From positions 1 to 33,682 of the forward strand of contig NZ_JAMHJQ010000030.1 of assembly GCF_023534745.1 (NCBI RefSeq): DNA of 33,682 nucleotides, in the 5' to 3' direction. The notes under the pieces are model-generated. The model worked only from the letters and a program-made list of their open reading frames with translations. It was not told where the DNA came from and searched no databases. Shown piece by piece: positions 8,483 through 16,898 of the stretch (positions within the stretch are counted from its first letter, which is position 1; each line of letters begins with the position of its first letter). This DNA is from Streptomyces sp. 35G-GA-8 (GTDB lineage Bacteria; Actinomycetota; Actinomycetes; Streptomycetales; Streptomycetaceae). The position numbers and the translations under genes were made by a program.

Positions 8483-9496
8483 TCATGTGACGGTCCCCTG
8501 TTGCGAGATGTTCTCGTCGCTGGCGATGGTGATGAAAGCCTCTTCCAGGGAAGCCGGTCGAGCCGTGAATCGGTCCAGTACCGCGCCTTGGTCCTCGGCC
8601 CAGGAAAGGATCCGTGCGGCATCCTTCTGGAGGTTCTGTGTGTGGTGATGACGATCCGTCCGTTTCCGTCCTGGGCCGCGCCGTCGACGGGAAGGTCGTG
8701 CATCGTGTGTCCCTGGCTCAGGCCGAACGACAGGGTGGAGAGGTGTTCTTGGATGGGTGTTCTTCGACGATGTCGGAGACGGTACCCGAGGCTGCGATTT
8801 TCCCTGGTGCATGATCGCCAGGTGGTCGGCGAGGGATTCTGCTTCTTCGAGGTAGTGGGTTGTGAGCAGGATGGTCGCGCCCTGTTCACGCAGGTTCTTG
8901 ATGAGCTGCCACGTGGCGTGGCGTCCTTCGGCGTCCATGCCGGCAGTTGGTTCGTCGAGGAACAGGATCTCGGGCTGTGACAGGGTCGCGGTGGCCAGGC
9001 TGAGGCGGCGTTTCTCGCCGCCGGAGAGGTTCTGCACCATGACGCCCGCTCGGTGTGTCAGGCCGGTGAGTTCCAGTGCCTCGGCTGTGGGGCGGGGCCC
9101 GGTGGTGATCTCGGCCCACAGCTGCACAGTCTCCTTCACGGTCAGGTGGGAGATGAACCCCCCTTCCTGCAGCATCACGCCGACACGCGGACGGATCTGC
9201 TGACGGTCGGCGACAGGATCGCAGGAGCCGAAGATCCTGATCGTTCCCTGGTGCGGTGGGGCGAGGCCTTCCAGCAACTCCACAGTGGAGGTCTTGCCGG
9301 CTCCGTTCGTGCCGAGGAGGGCGAACAGTTCGCCGGGCATCACCGTGAAGCTGATCCCGCGCACCGCGTCGAAGCTGCCTTTGCCGCTTCCGTAGCGACG
9401 CCACAGGCCCTCAACATGAATATGACTTTCCTTCGCTTCGCGCACGAATGTCCGATCTGTCACGCATGGGAGGGGTGACTCCCCCCAGGAAAACAT
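8483..9496 (-). pseudogene. ABC exporter ATP-binding protein with three clustered frame changes
   Basis: The ATPase subunit partner of the permease at 7724-8464. From ATG 9496 (GGAGGG eight bases upstream) it has Walker A GTNGAGKTS (residues 62-70), the signature LSGGEKRR, Walker B EILFLDEPT and the H-loop TTHYLEEAE. The C-terminal part breaks at about 8805 (AAAA run), about 8762 and about 8637 (CACACA). In other frames the expected family text continues in order: IAASGTVSDIVEEHPS, then HLSTLSFGLSQG...IVITTH, then back to frame one with LSWAEDQGAVLDRFTARPAS. Each break is explained by one missing base. The three deletions restore the frame but garble about 55 residues. The NTPase core is intact. 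A 5' extension to 9565 lacks a ribosome site. Confidence 0.8.
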
Positions 9497-9521
9497 GCCA
9501 GAACCCTCCAGCGCACGCCAA

Positions 9522-9549
9522 ACTAAAGCGCTGATCTGATTCCCGCCAA
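9522..9549 (-). promoter_or_regulatory. Candidate promoter for the ABC exporter genes
   Basis: On the minus strand a TTGGCG (9544-9549) and a TTTAGT (9522-9527) are separated by 16 bases. Transcription would start about 20 bases before the ATG at 9496, leaving room for the GGAGGG ribosome site. Both boxes are partial matches to the sigma-70/HrdB consensus, so this is a suggestion. Confidence 0.3.
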
Positions 9550-9935
9550 ACCTCATCCGGATCATGTCGTTCCATTTCGATTCGACAAGACTGCAGGCCG
9601 GTCAATGCCCACCCTTCCTCCCCGAGGGAAGGGAGAAGAGTTTCGGCCACCAATAACTCGCGGGACCTTGACCTTGAGCCCCCGGGATGCCTGGCGACAT
9701 GCATCACATAGGCAAAGACTTGCTATAGTGCGGGTAATGATCCTTATGGTTGGTCTTGCACAGCCAGGCATTGATCAGTGCGCCGGTAAACGGGGAAGTT
9801 GCGCAACGCTCCACGAAGATTGCGATGCGCGAGAGTTATCCAGAAGGCCGATCTTCGGGTCTTTCCTGTATTCCTGTGTGCAGGTTCTATTTTCTGGTTC
9901 CTCCCTGCCTGCCGACGCCGTACCGCAAGGAAGGG
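9550..9935. other. Intergenic region, no gene seen
   Basis: Lower GC than its surroundings and no credible frame on either strand. A TATAGT occurs at 9724-9729 in the sequence TTGCTATAGTGCGGG and could be a -10 element reading rightwards, but nothing plausible is encoded behind it. Confidence 0.35.
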
Positions 9936-10623
9936 CTATCGCTCGATCCGCCAGTCAAGGCGATTCACCAGATCTCCGTCGATCACCACTGGCGCCCCGG
10001 ACAGTGGAGGATCGGTGATGGTCAGTGGGGTCTGGATCACTTGGGGGACGTAGCGGTACGTTCGCCCGCTGCCCTGGACGCCCGAGCCGGATTCAAGGCC
10101 GTCCGCGATCTCGTCGAACATTTCCCCCAGGTTCGCCCATCGGATCACGCCCCACGGATCCGAGCGTTCGTAATCGATCTCCCGGACGCTTCCGTAGGTG
10201 TCGCCAGGACGGTGGTCGACCGCGAGGTACTCGCCGGTATTGGTGACTGCGATGGGAACCCAGAACTCGTATGCATTCGGCGGATCCCACGGTCCTTCCG
10301 CACCTTCGGGATCCAACCCGTCATCTGTAAATTCGCTGCGGAAATCGTCAAAAGCCTCCCTGAAATACTGCGGTCCACCCTCCATGCCATCAGCCTCGAT
10401 CGGGGAGTACCGGAATGGCCAGAGGGAACTCCCTGGGCAGAGCACCGTCGTGAATCCGGAGCCATTGCACAAGGTGGGGATGAACCGGATACGGGAGTGC
10501 GTCCTGGAGGGACTGGATGGCCTCTTCGGAAGCAGGCGGGTGCAGCTCGGAGAGATCACTGGTGCACTGGTGCTCCCGAAGCCAGGTCTCGATGCGCTCC
10601 CAGGCGCGTATGAGGTCGTCCAC
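9936..10623 (-). pseudogene. SMI1/KNR4 (SUKH) family immunity-like protein, frameshifted
   Basis: SUKH proteins act as immunity factors against contact-dependent or polymorphic toxins. The N-terminal part starts at a GTG (VDDLIRAWERIETWLREH, AGGA nine bases upstream) and runs through PVHPHLVQWLRIHDGALP. The rest continues in a second frame: FRYSPIEADGMEGG, YFREAFDDFRSEF, YEFWVPIAVTNTGEYLAVDH, WGVIRWANLGEMFDEIADGL, to a natural end. The two parts join if one base is removed from the GGG (CCC on the coding strand) at 10435-10437. The SUKH core order (W...HDG, then FWVPI, then the Asp-rich loop) is complete otherwise. It is an orphan here: no toxin gene is adjacent. Confidence 0.75.
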
Positions 10624-10754
10624 CAGCGCATCCTGACACACTGCTGGGACCGCGAGTGGTATGGGAAAACCGCCTGCCTCCTGCCCGTGGGCGGCGGTGA
10701 CCCGGGTCTGTGAAGTTCGGCTTTGTTCCGTAATCGGTGGTAGCGACGGGTGAA

Positions 10755-10836
10755 GTTCAGTGAGGAGGATGCGGTGTCGAAGGCGGTCGAATCCCGCTCG
10801 GCCGTGCATCTGCCGCATGATTTGCCGCTGTCCTGG
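10755..10836 (-). mobile_element. C-terminal scrap of a transposase (probably ISL3 family)
   Basis: A short frame reads GQRQIMRQMHGRAGFDRLRHRILLT, shown here by its key blocks IMRQMHGRAGF and RLRHRILL. This resembles the extreme C-terminus of ISL3-family transposases (KRQMYGRAGF.LLR.R.LL). The rest of the transposase is absent. It lies between the truncated oxidoreductase and the SUKH gene, so an IS insertion followed by deletion could explain the loss of the oxidoreductase 3' end. Confidence 0.4.
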
Positions 10837-10892
10837 ACAGGGCCGGCGTTCCCGCCTGCCGGTTCATCCTGGATCCGGTGTTGTCCCAGAGG

Positions 10893-11072
10893 CCGCCGGG
10901 GGCGACCGGTCAACAGCTTCATCTCGCCGTTGCGCATCTTCCAGTCCAGCGCGTTGGAAGCCGCCGCCCGGACGCGGACGAGAACCTCATCCGGACCCGG
11001 GCGTGGTGGCTCGAACTCAGCGAGCAGCATCACCTCCGGGCCGCCGTAGCGGTCGTACTGAAGGCGCTTCAC
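10893..11072 (-). pseudogene. NADPH:quinone/zinc-type MDR oxidoreductase, N-terminal 60 residues only
   Basis: The sequence MKRLQYDRYGGPEVMLLAEF, PRPGPDEVLVRVRAAASNALDWKMRNGEM and KLLTGR is the GroES-like N-terminus of medium-chain dehydrogenase/quinone reductases. The family continues with FPR.LGHDFAGVV and a Rossmann domain to about 310 residues. Here it stops after LLTGR and runs into unrelated sequence. The ATG overlaps the end of the cupin gene by four bases, so it was the third gene of the AraC-cupin-MDR operon. It cannot be functional. Confidence 0.75.
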
Positions 11073-11542
11073 GAGGCGTATTCGTTCGAGATCTCGGTGG
11101 CGTAGTTCTTCCAGAGCGGTTGCATGGTCTCGGCGTTGACCGGCTGCCCGGAATCGATCATGGCCTTGAAGTCGCGGAAGTACTGCACATACAGGTCCGG
11201 CGTGAACGTGTTCAGCATGACCGCGTTCTCGTCGCCGATGTTGGCGAACGTGTGCGGCGCCCCGGTCGGCACGATGACCCAGGTGCCCGGCCCGGCGTCG
11301 TACTGGTCCTCGCCGACGGTGAACCGGAACGTTCCCGCCAGCACGTAGAAGCCCTCGTCATGCTGGGCGTGGCGATGCTGCAACGGGCTCGGGGTGCCCG
11401 GCGGAATGGTGACCTCGGCGAACCCCAGCCGGTGGTCGGTGTGCTCGCCGTTCTCCAGGATGCGGATCTGCTGCGCCCCGCTGCCGAGGATCTCGCCCTC
11501 ACCGGGGCGGACGATGTTTACCTTCGCCACGACTTCTCCCAT
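11069..11542 (-). CDS. Cupin-domain protein
   Basis: A 157-residue single-domain cupin, a small beta-barrel that usually binds a metal. Motif 1 is QHRHAQHDEGFYVLAGTFRF with ligands His56, His58 and Glu63. Motif 2 is PGTWVIVPTGAPHTFAN with His97. The C-terminal helix (FRDFKAMIDSG and on) is typical of quercetinase-like or polyketide-cyclase-like cupins. The ATG at 11542 is weakly served. An in-frame GTG at 11530 has GGGAGAAG directly upstream and may be the real start, giving 153 residues. The gene lies two bases after the AraC regulator and overlaps the truncated oxidoreductase, forming a small redox-type operon. The substrate is unknown. Confidence 0.8.
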   Translation of the reverse strand: MGEVVAKVNIVRPGEGEILGSGAQQIRILENGEHTDHRLGFAEVTIPPGTPSPLQHRHAQHDEGFYVLAGTFRFTVGEDQYDAGPGTWVIVPTGAPHTFANIGDENAVMLNTFTPDLYVQYFRDFKAMIDSGQPVNAETMQPLWKNYATEISNEYAS

Positions 11543-11544
11543 TG

Positions 11545-12498
11545 CTATTGCCTGCCTTGGTCACCACCATCCTGTTCCGGGTCGGCCGTGCGCGTCTTGG
11601 TCGTCTGTGCACGGTTGCTGGTTACCAGTGCACGGGCGTTGTAGCCGTACGTCGCCTTGAAGAGCTTGCTGAAATGGGTGGGATCGGAGAATCCCCACCG
11701 GGCGGCCACGGCGGTGACCGTACGTCCGCCCCCGGTCAGCTCGGCCCGGCAGCGCTCCAGGCGGCGACGCCGGATCAGGGCCGCGACGGTGAGCGGCTGG
11801 TCCTCGAACAGCTTGTGCAGCCGGCGTACGGAGACGTGGTGGGCGGCGGCGATGCCGGGCGGGGAAAGATCGGGATCGGCCAGCCGGGCCTCGATGTAGC
11901 CGACGATCCGGCTCCGCAGCCACTCGTCCGGGACCGGTTGCTCGTCGCCCAGCCGGGCCTCCAGGGCAACCGCGATCAGCTCGACGACGGCCGCCGCCGA
12001 CCGCAGCGCCTCCGCCTCGCGGAACTCGGTCGCCGACCGCGCCAACTCCCGGGCCAGCACGGAGACGAGAGCGCCCGGACCGTGGCTGCCGTCGATGCGT
12101 ACGCCGACGAGCCGGTCGATCTGCGCGGGCCGGATCCGAAGCTCCCGGCGCGGAACCAGGACAGTGACGTGCGCTGCGGCGGTGCTCTCGAACCGGAGCG
12201 TACGTGTGGGATCGAGCAGCACCAGGTCGGCCGGCCCGAGTTCGGCGTCGCCGCGCCCCTGCTCGATCCGCGTCCGGCCCCGGGCCATTACCTTGACCGC
12301 CAGGTTCTCGCCGTCGGCGGCGTCGCGCTCCCGCCCGATACAGGCGCTCTCGGGCGTGTCGAGGGAGACCAGCCGCAGCGGCCCGAGGTCGCAGGTGGCG
12401 ACCCGGCCCCGGAAGCCGGCCCCGGCCAGCTTGTTGACCAGCGGCGGAAACCCGCTGGCGGCCAGCTCGTCCTGGAACGTCTCAAGGTTGCCGATCAC
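11545..12498 (-). CDS. AraC-family transcriptional regulator
   Basis: A 317-residue regulator. Residues about 30-200 form an AraC-binding-like (cupin-fold) N-terminal domain. The two-helix-turn-helix DNA-binding region covers about 205-300: LSPPGIAAAHHVSVRRLHKL for the first HTH, and RTVTAVAARWGFSDPTHFSK with FKATYGYNARAL for the second, more conserved one. It is the first gene of a tightly packed minus-strand operon with the cupin gene two bases downstream, so it probably controls that operon. The tail after residue 305 is polar and Thr/Gln-rich. The frame is intact and the length is normal for the family. Confidence 0.87.
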   Translation of the reverse strand: MIGNLETFQDELAASGFPPLVNKLAGAGFRGRVATCDLGPLRLVSLDTPESACIGRERDAADGENLAVKVMARGRTRIEQGRGDAELGPADLVLLDPTRTLRFESTAAAHVTVLVPRRELRIRPAQIDRLVGVRIDGSHGPGALVSVLARELARSATEFREAEALRSAAAVVELIAVALEARLGDEQPVPDEWLRSRIVGYIEARLADPDLSPPGIAAAHHVSVRRLHKLFEDQPLTVAALIRRRRLERCRAELTGGGRTVTAVAARWGFSDPTHFSKLFKATYGYNARALVTSNRAQTTKTRTADPEQDGGDQGRQ

Positions 12499-12520
12499 CG
12501 GTCAACGATAACGGCGACTC

Positions 12521-12667
12521 TTCCGCTCGGGCACGGTGTTCGGCTGGGGTCACAGCGGCGCAGGGCTGCATCTGCCCTACCAGGCTTTGGTGCACGCGGT
12601 GGACGGCTCGGTCGCGCCGGCGACCGACGGCCGGTTCATCGACGAGCCCAGCTCGTTCTACGGCTGA
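12521..12667 (+). pseudogene. C-terminal fragment of an unidentified protein
   Basis: A short plus-strand frame ends at a TGA at 12665-12667. It reads SGTVFGWGHSGAGLHLPYQA, then LVHAVDGSVAPATDGRFIDE and SSFYG. The codon usage and the folded-looking composition suggest a genuine protein C-terminus, but there is no start and I cannot name the family. It is squeezed between the AraC start and the IS701 remnant, consistent with a gene cut by the IS. Confidence 0.3.
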
Positions 12668-12694
12668 TGAACTGCCCCGCAAGCAGAAAACCGG

Positions 12695-13961
12695 CTACAA
12701 AGCCGTGCACTCTTCTGCCGCGATCCGAGCGTCACGGATAGTGATGATTTGGCCGGTGCCGGCGGTGTCATGAGTGGGCGCGTTATCGCTTCGCATCCTG
12801 ATCTCCGACCGAGCGAGGTCCAGGGCGTAGAGATCACCGCCAAGGTGACCGCAGGGCCGGTGAAGCCGAGTCGGTAGCATCCGAGTACGCAGCTCGTCTT
12901 CCTGAAGCTGAGCGAACCAGATGTCCCAGCAGAACGAGAACGCGCGCGGCAGATCGCGGTGTCGGAGCGGACCTGGAAGTCGGCCCAGCCGAGTTCGTAC
13001 TTGATTTGCTTTAACTCTGCTCGATCCAGTGCCTGATGCCGTAGATCCACACGAGTTCGGTCAGGTCGGCCGGGGGTTGTGGGCTGTCGGCCGCGCGTGG
13101 TGATCCGGGGCGGGGCAGGTCGGTGGCCAGGTACCAGGTGGACTGCGCGGGCAGGTGCCCGGGGCGGTGGTGGCCACGACCAGGCGGACGTTCCCGTCGG
13201 GTCCCCAGAAGCCAAGGCTGGCATCGGCGGCCCACCAGGTCTCAGTGTGCCCGTCGCGGAAGGTGCGCTCGACCGGGGTCCAGTCGCCGGGCTGTTCGGG
13301 GTCCCTCCAGGTCAGGGCCCGGGCGGCTTGAACGGGGGTGTAGGCATCCTTGCCGTGGGCCCAGGTGCCGTGGCTCGGTTTGAGGGCCATGACAAACGGC
13401 AGCCCCGCCGCGTCGAGTTGTCGGCGGAAGCCGTCCTGGTCACCGTATGCACAGTCGGCGGCCACCGCGCGGAAGGTCACCCCCTCAGCCTTCGCGGTGC
13501 GGGCCAGCTCTCCGGCGATCTGCAGTTTCGTGCGGAGGCCGGGATCCTTCCCCGTCGGGAGGTGGTCGGCGGGGCTGTAGGGCACGGCGTGCAGCGGGTA
13601 GTAGAGGTTCTCGTCGGCCCAGCAGGTGGTCACCGTGACGATGCCGTTGTCGGTCTTGCCCAGCCGGCCCAGCCACTGCCGGCCGATATGGGCCGTCGCC
13701 TTCCCGTCCTTACGATCCCCGGAGTCGTCGGTCACCAGCACTCCGCCCGGGTGCGGCGCGGTCGCCAGGTCGGCCCGGCAGCAGCTCCACCCGACGGGCG
13801 TCGACCTGCTCGTGGTCCCACGTCGATTCGGACAGGAAGAACTGCAGCCGCTGCACCGCAGCGTGCTGGGCACCGACGACGGGCTCGGTGCCGGCCAGGC
13901 AGGTCAGCGTCTTGTTGCGGTCCCGCGGCAGCAGGAGCCCGGCGGTCCTGTCGAAGTGCAT
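12695..13961 (-). pseudogene. IS701-family transposase, several frameshifts
   Basis: DDE transposase of the IS701 group, reading leftwards. The N-terminal frame (DRNKTLTCLAGTEPVVGAQH, FLSESTWDHEQVDARRVELL) passes to a second frame near 13785 with the first Asp block GGVLVTDDSGDRKDGKATAH. The second Asp lies in AVAADCAYGDQDGFRRQLDA. At about 13155 the frame shifts to STWYLATDLPRPGS and WIYGIRHWIEQS, which carries the Glu. At about 13020 it shifts to KQIKYELGWADFQVRSD and at about 12930 to FSFCWDIWFAQLQEDELRTR. At least four frame changes make it dead. The last 50 codons to 12695 are not clearly family-like. IS ends were not identified with certainty. Confidence 0.8.
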
Positions 13962-14154
13962 CTGTCAGATGGTGAGCCGCTGACCTGCTGGGATGCCAGG
14001 CCGATTGAGAAGACGGAGGCTCGGGTTTCTCAAACGACCTGGCTTTTACGGAGGAGTGGTTCACAGAACCACTCAAGGCGGCAGCAGGTGAAGCGCACGT
14101 GCGGAATCCCCCGGCACCCCGGCGCGACCGGTTGTCAGTGCTGTTCGGCAGAGT

Positions 14155-15330
14155 GTGCATGTGACGAATCGAGACGAGGAACGTGGCGCCGCCACCTGGT
14201 CTGGACTGCCTCCGACCGCCAGAGAGCTGCTCATGGCAACAAGATGGGACACCCTGCAGCATGCATATGGGAGTGCCGAGGACACCCCGCCGTACCTGTG
14301 CCAACTTCTGAACGAGGATCCCGAGGTGCAGGCCGAGGCACTGGGAATGCTCGACATGTCCGTGCTGCACCAAGGATCCCTGTACAGCTCCACCCCGCCG
14401 GCCGCACTGTTCGTTGCAGCGATCCTGGCCCACCCCCAGACTTTGGCCGAGCACGAGAGCTTCTTCCCCTGGGACGACCGGACCCGGCCCCTGCGGGCCG
14501 CACTACTCGACTGGCTCGGCCAGATCGCCGACTCGGCCTCCTACGGCGAGGACCCCGGCAGCGAGGGCGAGTACGGGGATGAGTACGACGGCGAGGACGA
14601 AGACGAGATCGAAGCGATCCGCGCATGCCGGAGTATCCGACCCGAGCTCTACGACGCGGTCGAACCGTTCCTCGACGATCCGCATCCGGACACCCGAGAG
14701 GCAGCCCTCGGAACAGTCACCGTGCTCCTGAAGGCACCCGACCTCGCCGAACTCGCCCCGCCCGCCGCCCACCGCCTGCGTAGCGCTCTCGCAGCGGACG
14801 GCAGCCGCCGAGAACGCTCCTCCGCCGCTCTGGCATTGGGCGCCTGGGGCCAGGACACCACCAGTCTCCTCAACGATCCTGATCCAGCCGTGCGCACCTG
14901 CGCCGCGCTGGCCATCGGATGCGCGCACATACCCCGCGCCACCGCCGTCCTGCTCGAAGCCCTGCAGAACCCGGCCGAGGCAGACCACTGGTTCCCCGAC
15001 CCCCTTCCTCAGTTCGACGGCTGGCTCCGCTTCACGCTCCTGAAGGCCATCCTTGACCGCGTCGACGCTTTTGAGGACCTTGCCCCAGCGGCCATGGCCC
15101 TGATACCGCTCGCCAGCGACTACACCGTCGACAGCGACTGGGGTCCGCTGCTCGTCAAGGCCTTCCCCACCGGCTACAGCCCCGGCCTGCCACTGTCGGC
15201 CGCACAACGGGAGCTTCTGCAAGCCGTCACCGCCAATGACAACTGCTGGGGAAACATCGGCAACAAAATCCGCTGGCTCAGGGAAGCCGGCCTGCCGGAG
15301 CAGCGCGACGCCATCCGAGCCCTGCTCTGA
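14155..15330 (+). CDS. HEAT-repeat protein, immunity-like
   Basis: A 391-residue cytoplasmic protein made of helical HEAT-like repeats: AYGSAEDTPPYLCQLLNEDP, VEPFLDDPHPDTREAALGTV, SLLNDPDPAVRTCAALAIGC and others. A very acidic spacer lies near residues 120-155 (GEDPGSEGEYGDEYDGEDED). In Streptomyces such proteins often stand alone or near polymorphic toxin genes and are proposed immunity or scaffold proteins. The GTG at 14155 is one start. An in-frame ATG at 14233 (MATRWDTLQHAYGS, GAGAG upstream) fits better with homologues, which begin shortly before this block. The gene is intact and is followed by a hairpin at 15400. Confidence 0.7.
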   Translation: MHVTNRDEERGAATWSGLPPTARELLMATRWDTLQHAYGSAEDTPPYLCQLLNEDPEVQAEALGMLDMSVLHQGSLYSSTPPAALFVAAILAHPQTLAEHESFFPWDDRTRPLRAALLDWLGQIADSASYGEDPGSEGEYGDEYDGEDEDEIEAIRACRSIRPELYDAVEPFLDDPHPDTREAALGTVTVLLKAPDLAELAPPAAHRLRSALAADGSRRERSSAALALGAWGQDTTSLLNDPDPAVRTCAALAIGCAHIPRATAVLLEALQNPAEADHWFPDPLPQFDGWLRFTLLKAILDRVDAFEDLAPAAMALIPLASDYTVDSDWGPLLVKAFPTGYSPGLPLSAAQRELLQAVTANDNCWGNIGNKIRWLREAGLPEQRDAIRALL

Positions 15331-15399
15331 GTAACAGGTACAGCGAGAACCGGACCAGAGAAATGAGATCAAACCCACCGTACGGGGCGAACGTCGTCG

Positions 15400-15420
15400 C
15401 TCACCGCGCGATGCGGTGAG
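15400..15420. terminator. Hairpin downstream of the HEAT-repeat gene
   Basis: CTCACCGC, loop GCGAT, GCGGTGAG: a perfect 8-bp stem about 70 bases after the HEAT gene stop. It could end transcription, although no T-run follows. It is also the first of a group of related dyads and repeats that continue to 15513. Confidence 0.45.
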
Positions 15421-15513
15421 AATCCGACAGGCTCAGCGCGACAGGACACCTGGCCAGTCTCACGGCGATGTCGTATCCGACATCCATCCGACATTGGCCG
15501 TGAGATTCCGACA
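15416..15513. repeat. Nested inverted repeats and a 14-base direct repeat
   Basis: GTGAGAATCCGACA at 15416-15429 recurs as GTGAGATTCCGACA at 15500-15513 (13 of 14 identical). Between them is a nested dyad: outer arms TCTCACGGC (about 15458-15466) and GCCGTGAGA (about 15498-15506), and inner arms GATGTCG (15467-15473) and CGACATC (15478-15484) around TATC. Such nested symmetry is typical of recombinase or repressor binding sites. No gene is evident from 15331 to 15682. Confidence 0.6.
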
Positions 15514-15682
15514 CGGAATATGAGAGCTTACAACAGACGTGTTGGTTCTCGCTTTCGGTGTCCTGCGCCGACGCTGTGACCTGGACGTTTCCCTTCAGTC
15601 TCACGACGTGTCGGCAGGCGGCTGTCTCAGGTCAGTGGCATCTCCTCAGGCTATCCAGCAGGCTGCCACGCTGCCTGGAGCT

Positions 15683-16077
15683 TCACGAACCTGCATCGGC
15701 AGCCATCCGTTCCACCCACTCACGCACCTTCACTGCTCGCTCGATGCGGCTGACGATGTCCTTCTTTGACGCCGTGTCCAAGGTCTCCGGGATCTTGTCG
15801 AAGGTGTCGGGGAGGACGTCGAGCAGACCCAGATCTGTCCGCCGGTGCTGACGGTCGGCAGTTGCCGACACCTCCACTGCAACGGCATCTCGGGACGATG
15901 CGTGAGCCGCTGCACGAGTGTCGGGAACAGGTAGTGCCTCGCATCCGCGGCAAGGTGCTCTCGGAGCCAGTCGACCGGGAGACGCTGGCTGAAGCCGTGC
16001 ACGGAAGCTTCCTGGGCCAGGTCCAGGAGCTGAGCGGTGTCGACGGCTCGGACAGTACGGGGAAGCGTCGGAGTCAT
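15683..16077 (-). pseudogene. Unknown small protein, split by one frameshift
   Basis: I do not recognise the family. The N-terminal part starts at ATG 16077 and reads DTAQLLDLAQEASVHGFSQR and HLAADARHYLFPTLVQRLTH. A second frame takes over at about 15835 with RTDLGLLDVLPDTFDKIPET and IVSRIERAVKVREWVERMAA to a natural stop at 15683. The joined product would be about 130 residues and mostly helical. It follows the 16117-16458 gene on the same strand after 39 bases, so it was probably the last gene of a four-gene unit. Whether it is still made is doubtful. Confidence 0.55.
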
Positions 16078-16116
16078 GTCGCGGTGATGCCAAGAAGTTT
16101 CGGCGGAGCCGAGAGG

Positions 16117-16458
16117 TCAGCTGGGCCGGGACGCGAGCTGGCGACGGGCAGACCCCCAGACCTCCTCGAACTCCTCGGAGGTGAGCTGTTCGGGGTCGTG
16201 GCCTTCCCATTCCGAGACAGGCAGCTCGGCTGTGACCCCGAACCCACTGTCGTACTCAACGAGGCGGCCTGCGTCGTAGGCCCGCTGCCACTCGGAGAGG
16301 GAGGCAGCTGCGATCGGGGTCAGCTCAGGCCCTTCAAGTTCGACCTGCCGGATCACCCAGCCTTCAGCGTCGGCCTCGAAGTAGAACCAGATGTCTTCCT
16401 CGTCCCAGTAGCAGCGCATCCATGTCGTCATCAGGCCATGACGCCAAGTCAGATGCAT
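16117..16458 (-). CDS. Small acidic protein of unknown function
   Basis: A 113-residue protein starting at ATG 16458, with GCGGAG nine bases upstream; the in-frame extension to 16581 lacks this site. It begins with the Trp/Tyr/Phe-rich strand set RHGLMTTWMRCYWDEEDIWF and YFEADAEGWVIRQVELEGPE. It continues with helices (SLSEWQRAYDAGRLVEYDSG, LTSEEFEEVWGSARRQLASR). The beta-rich start followed by helices resembles small Streptomyces proteins annotated only as hypothetical, some of which are immunity candidates. It begins 19 bases after the stop of the gene at 16478-16813, so the two are co-transcribed. There is no signal peptide or membrane segment. Confidence 0.65.
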   Translation of the reverse strand: MHLTWRHGLMTTWMRCYWDEEDIWFYFEADAEGWVIRQVELEGPELTPIAAASLSEWQRAYDAGRLVEYDSGFGVTAELPVSEWEGHDPEQLTSEEFEEVWGSARRQLASRPS

Positions 16459-16477
16459 CGCGCTACTCCGCTTTGTC

Positions 16478-16813
16478 TCATGGTTGAGCGATGAATCCTG
16501 CGGATCGGTCGAGCTGGAACGGAGAGCCGGCCCGGGTTGGATCCCAGCCTTGATCCCGTCCTGCTCGAACGCCGGCAGCAACGTGAGCTGGGCGCATGGG
16601 CTCCGACTCGACGCCCACCCAGTTACTGGGATGGGCCTGACCGCTGGTGACGATCAAGGTCGTGCCCGGTTGACTGCCGCTGGCCGCTTCGACGGCGTAG
16701 GTCATCGGCGTCCAGCACAGTCCCTGCATGTAGGAGGGCTTCCTGCGGATCCGCCAGCGGTACTCGATCCCGTCAACGGTTATGCGCCGGGAACCCTTCT
16801 TGTTCAGCGCCAT
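16478..16813 (-). CDS. Conserved unknown protein with ribosome site GAGGGGGAAG
   Basis: A 111-residue protein resembling a widespread Streptomyces hypothetical family as I recall it. It starts MALNKKGSRRITVDGIEYRW, continues with PSYMQGLCWTPMTYAVEAAS and GTTLIVTSGQAHPSNWVGVE, and ends GWDPTRAGSPFQLDRSAGFI. The pattern is a small mixed beta-sheet. The ATG at 16813 is directly served by GAGGGGGAAG, so the longer upstream extension to 17098 is rejected. It lies between two other small unknown genes on the same strand. The function is unknown; there are no catalytic motifs that I can name. Confidence 0.7.
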   Translation of the reverse strand: MALNKKGSRRITVDGIEYRWRIRRKPSYMQGLCWTPMTYAVEAASGSQPGTTLIVTSGQAHPSNWVGVESEPMRPAHVAAGVRAGRDQGWDPTRAGSPFQLDRSAGFIAQP

Positions 16814-16898
16814 CTTCCCCCTCGTCGGCATATTCCTGTGTGTGCTCCACGAGATACGGAGATTATCTGCGCCAGTGAGCGGTCTGGGACAGTCGACG

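Noticed and set aside
8637-8805. Programmed ribosomal frameshifting as explanation for the ABC ATPase frame changes.
   Set aside because: Three changes in 170 bases at unrelated sites, without slippery heptamers plus downstream structure at each, fit deletions better than programmed recoding.
9936-11072. A single 378-codon minus-strand protein joining oxidoreductase and SUKH sequence.
   Set aside because: It is a chance read-through: the first 60 codons are an oxidoreductase N-terminus, the middle is out-of-frame debris and the end is the second half of a frameshifted SUKH gene.
11542-12741. A 399-codon plus-strand frame opposite the AraC regulator.
   Set aside because: The opposite strand has a complete AraC protein with two HTH motifs; this frame is its shadow.
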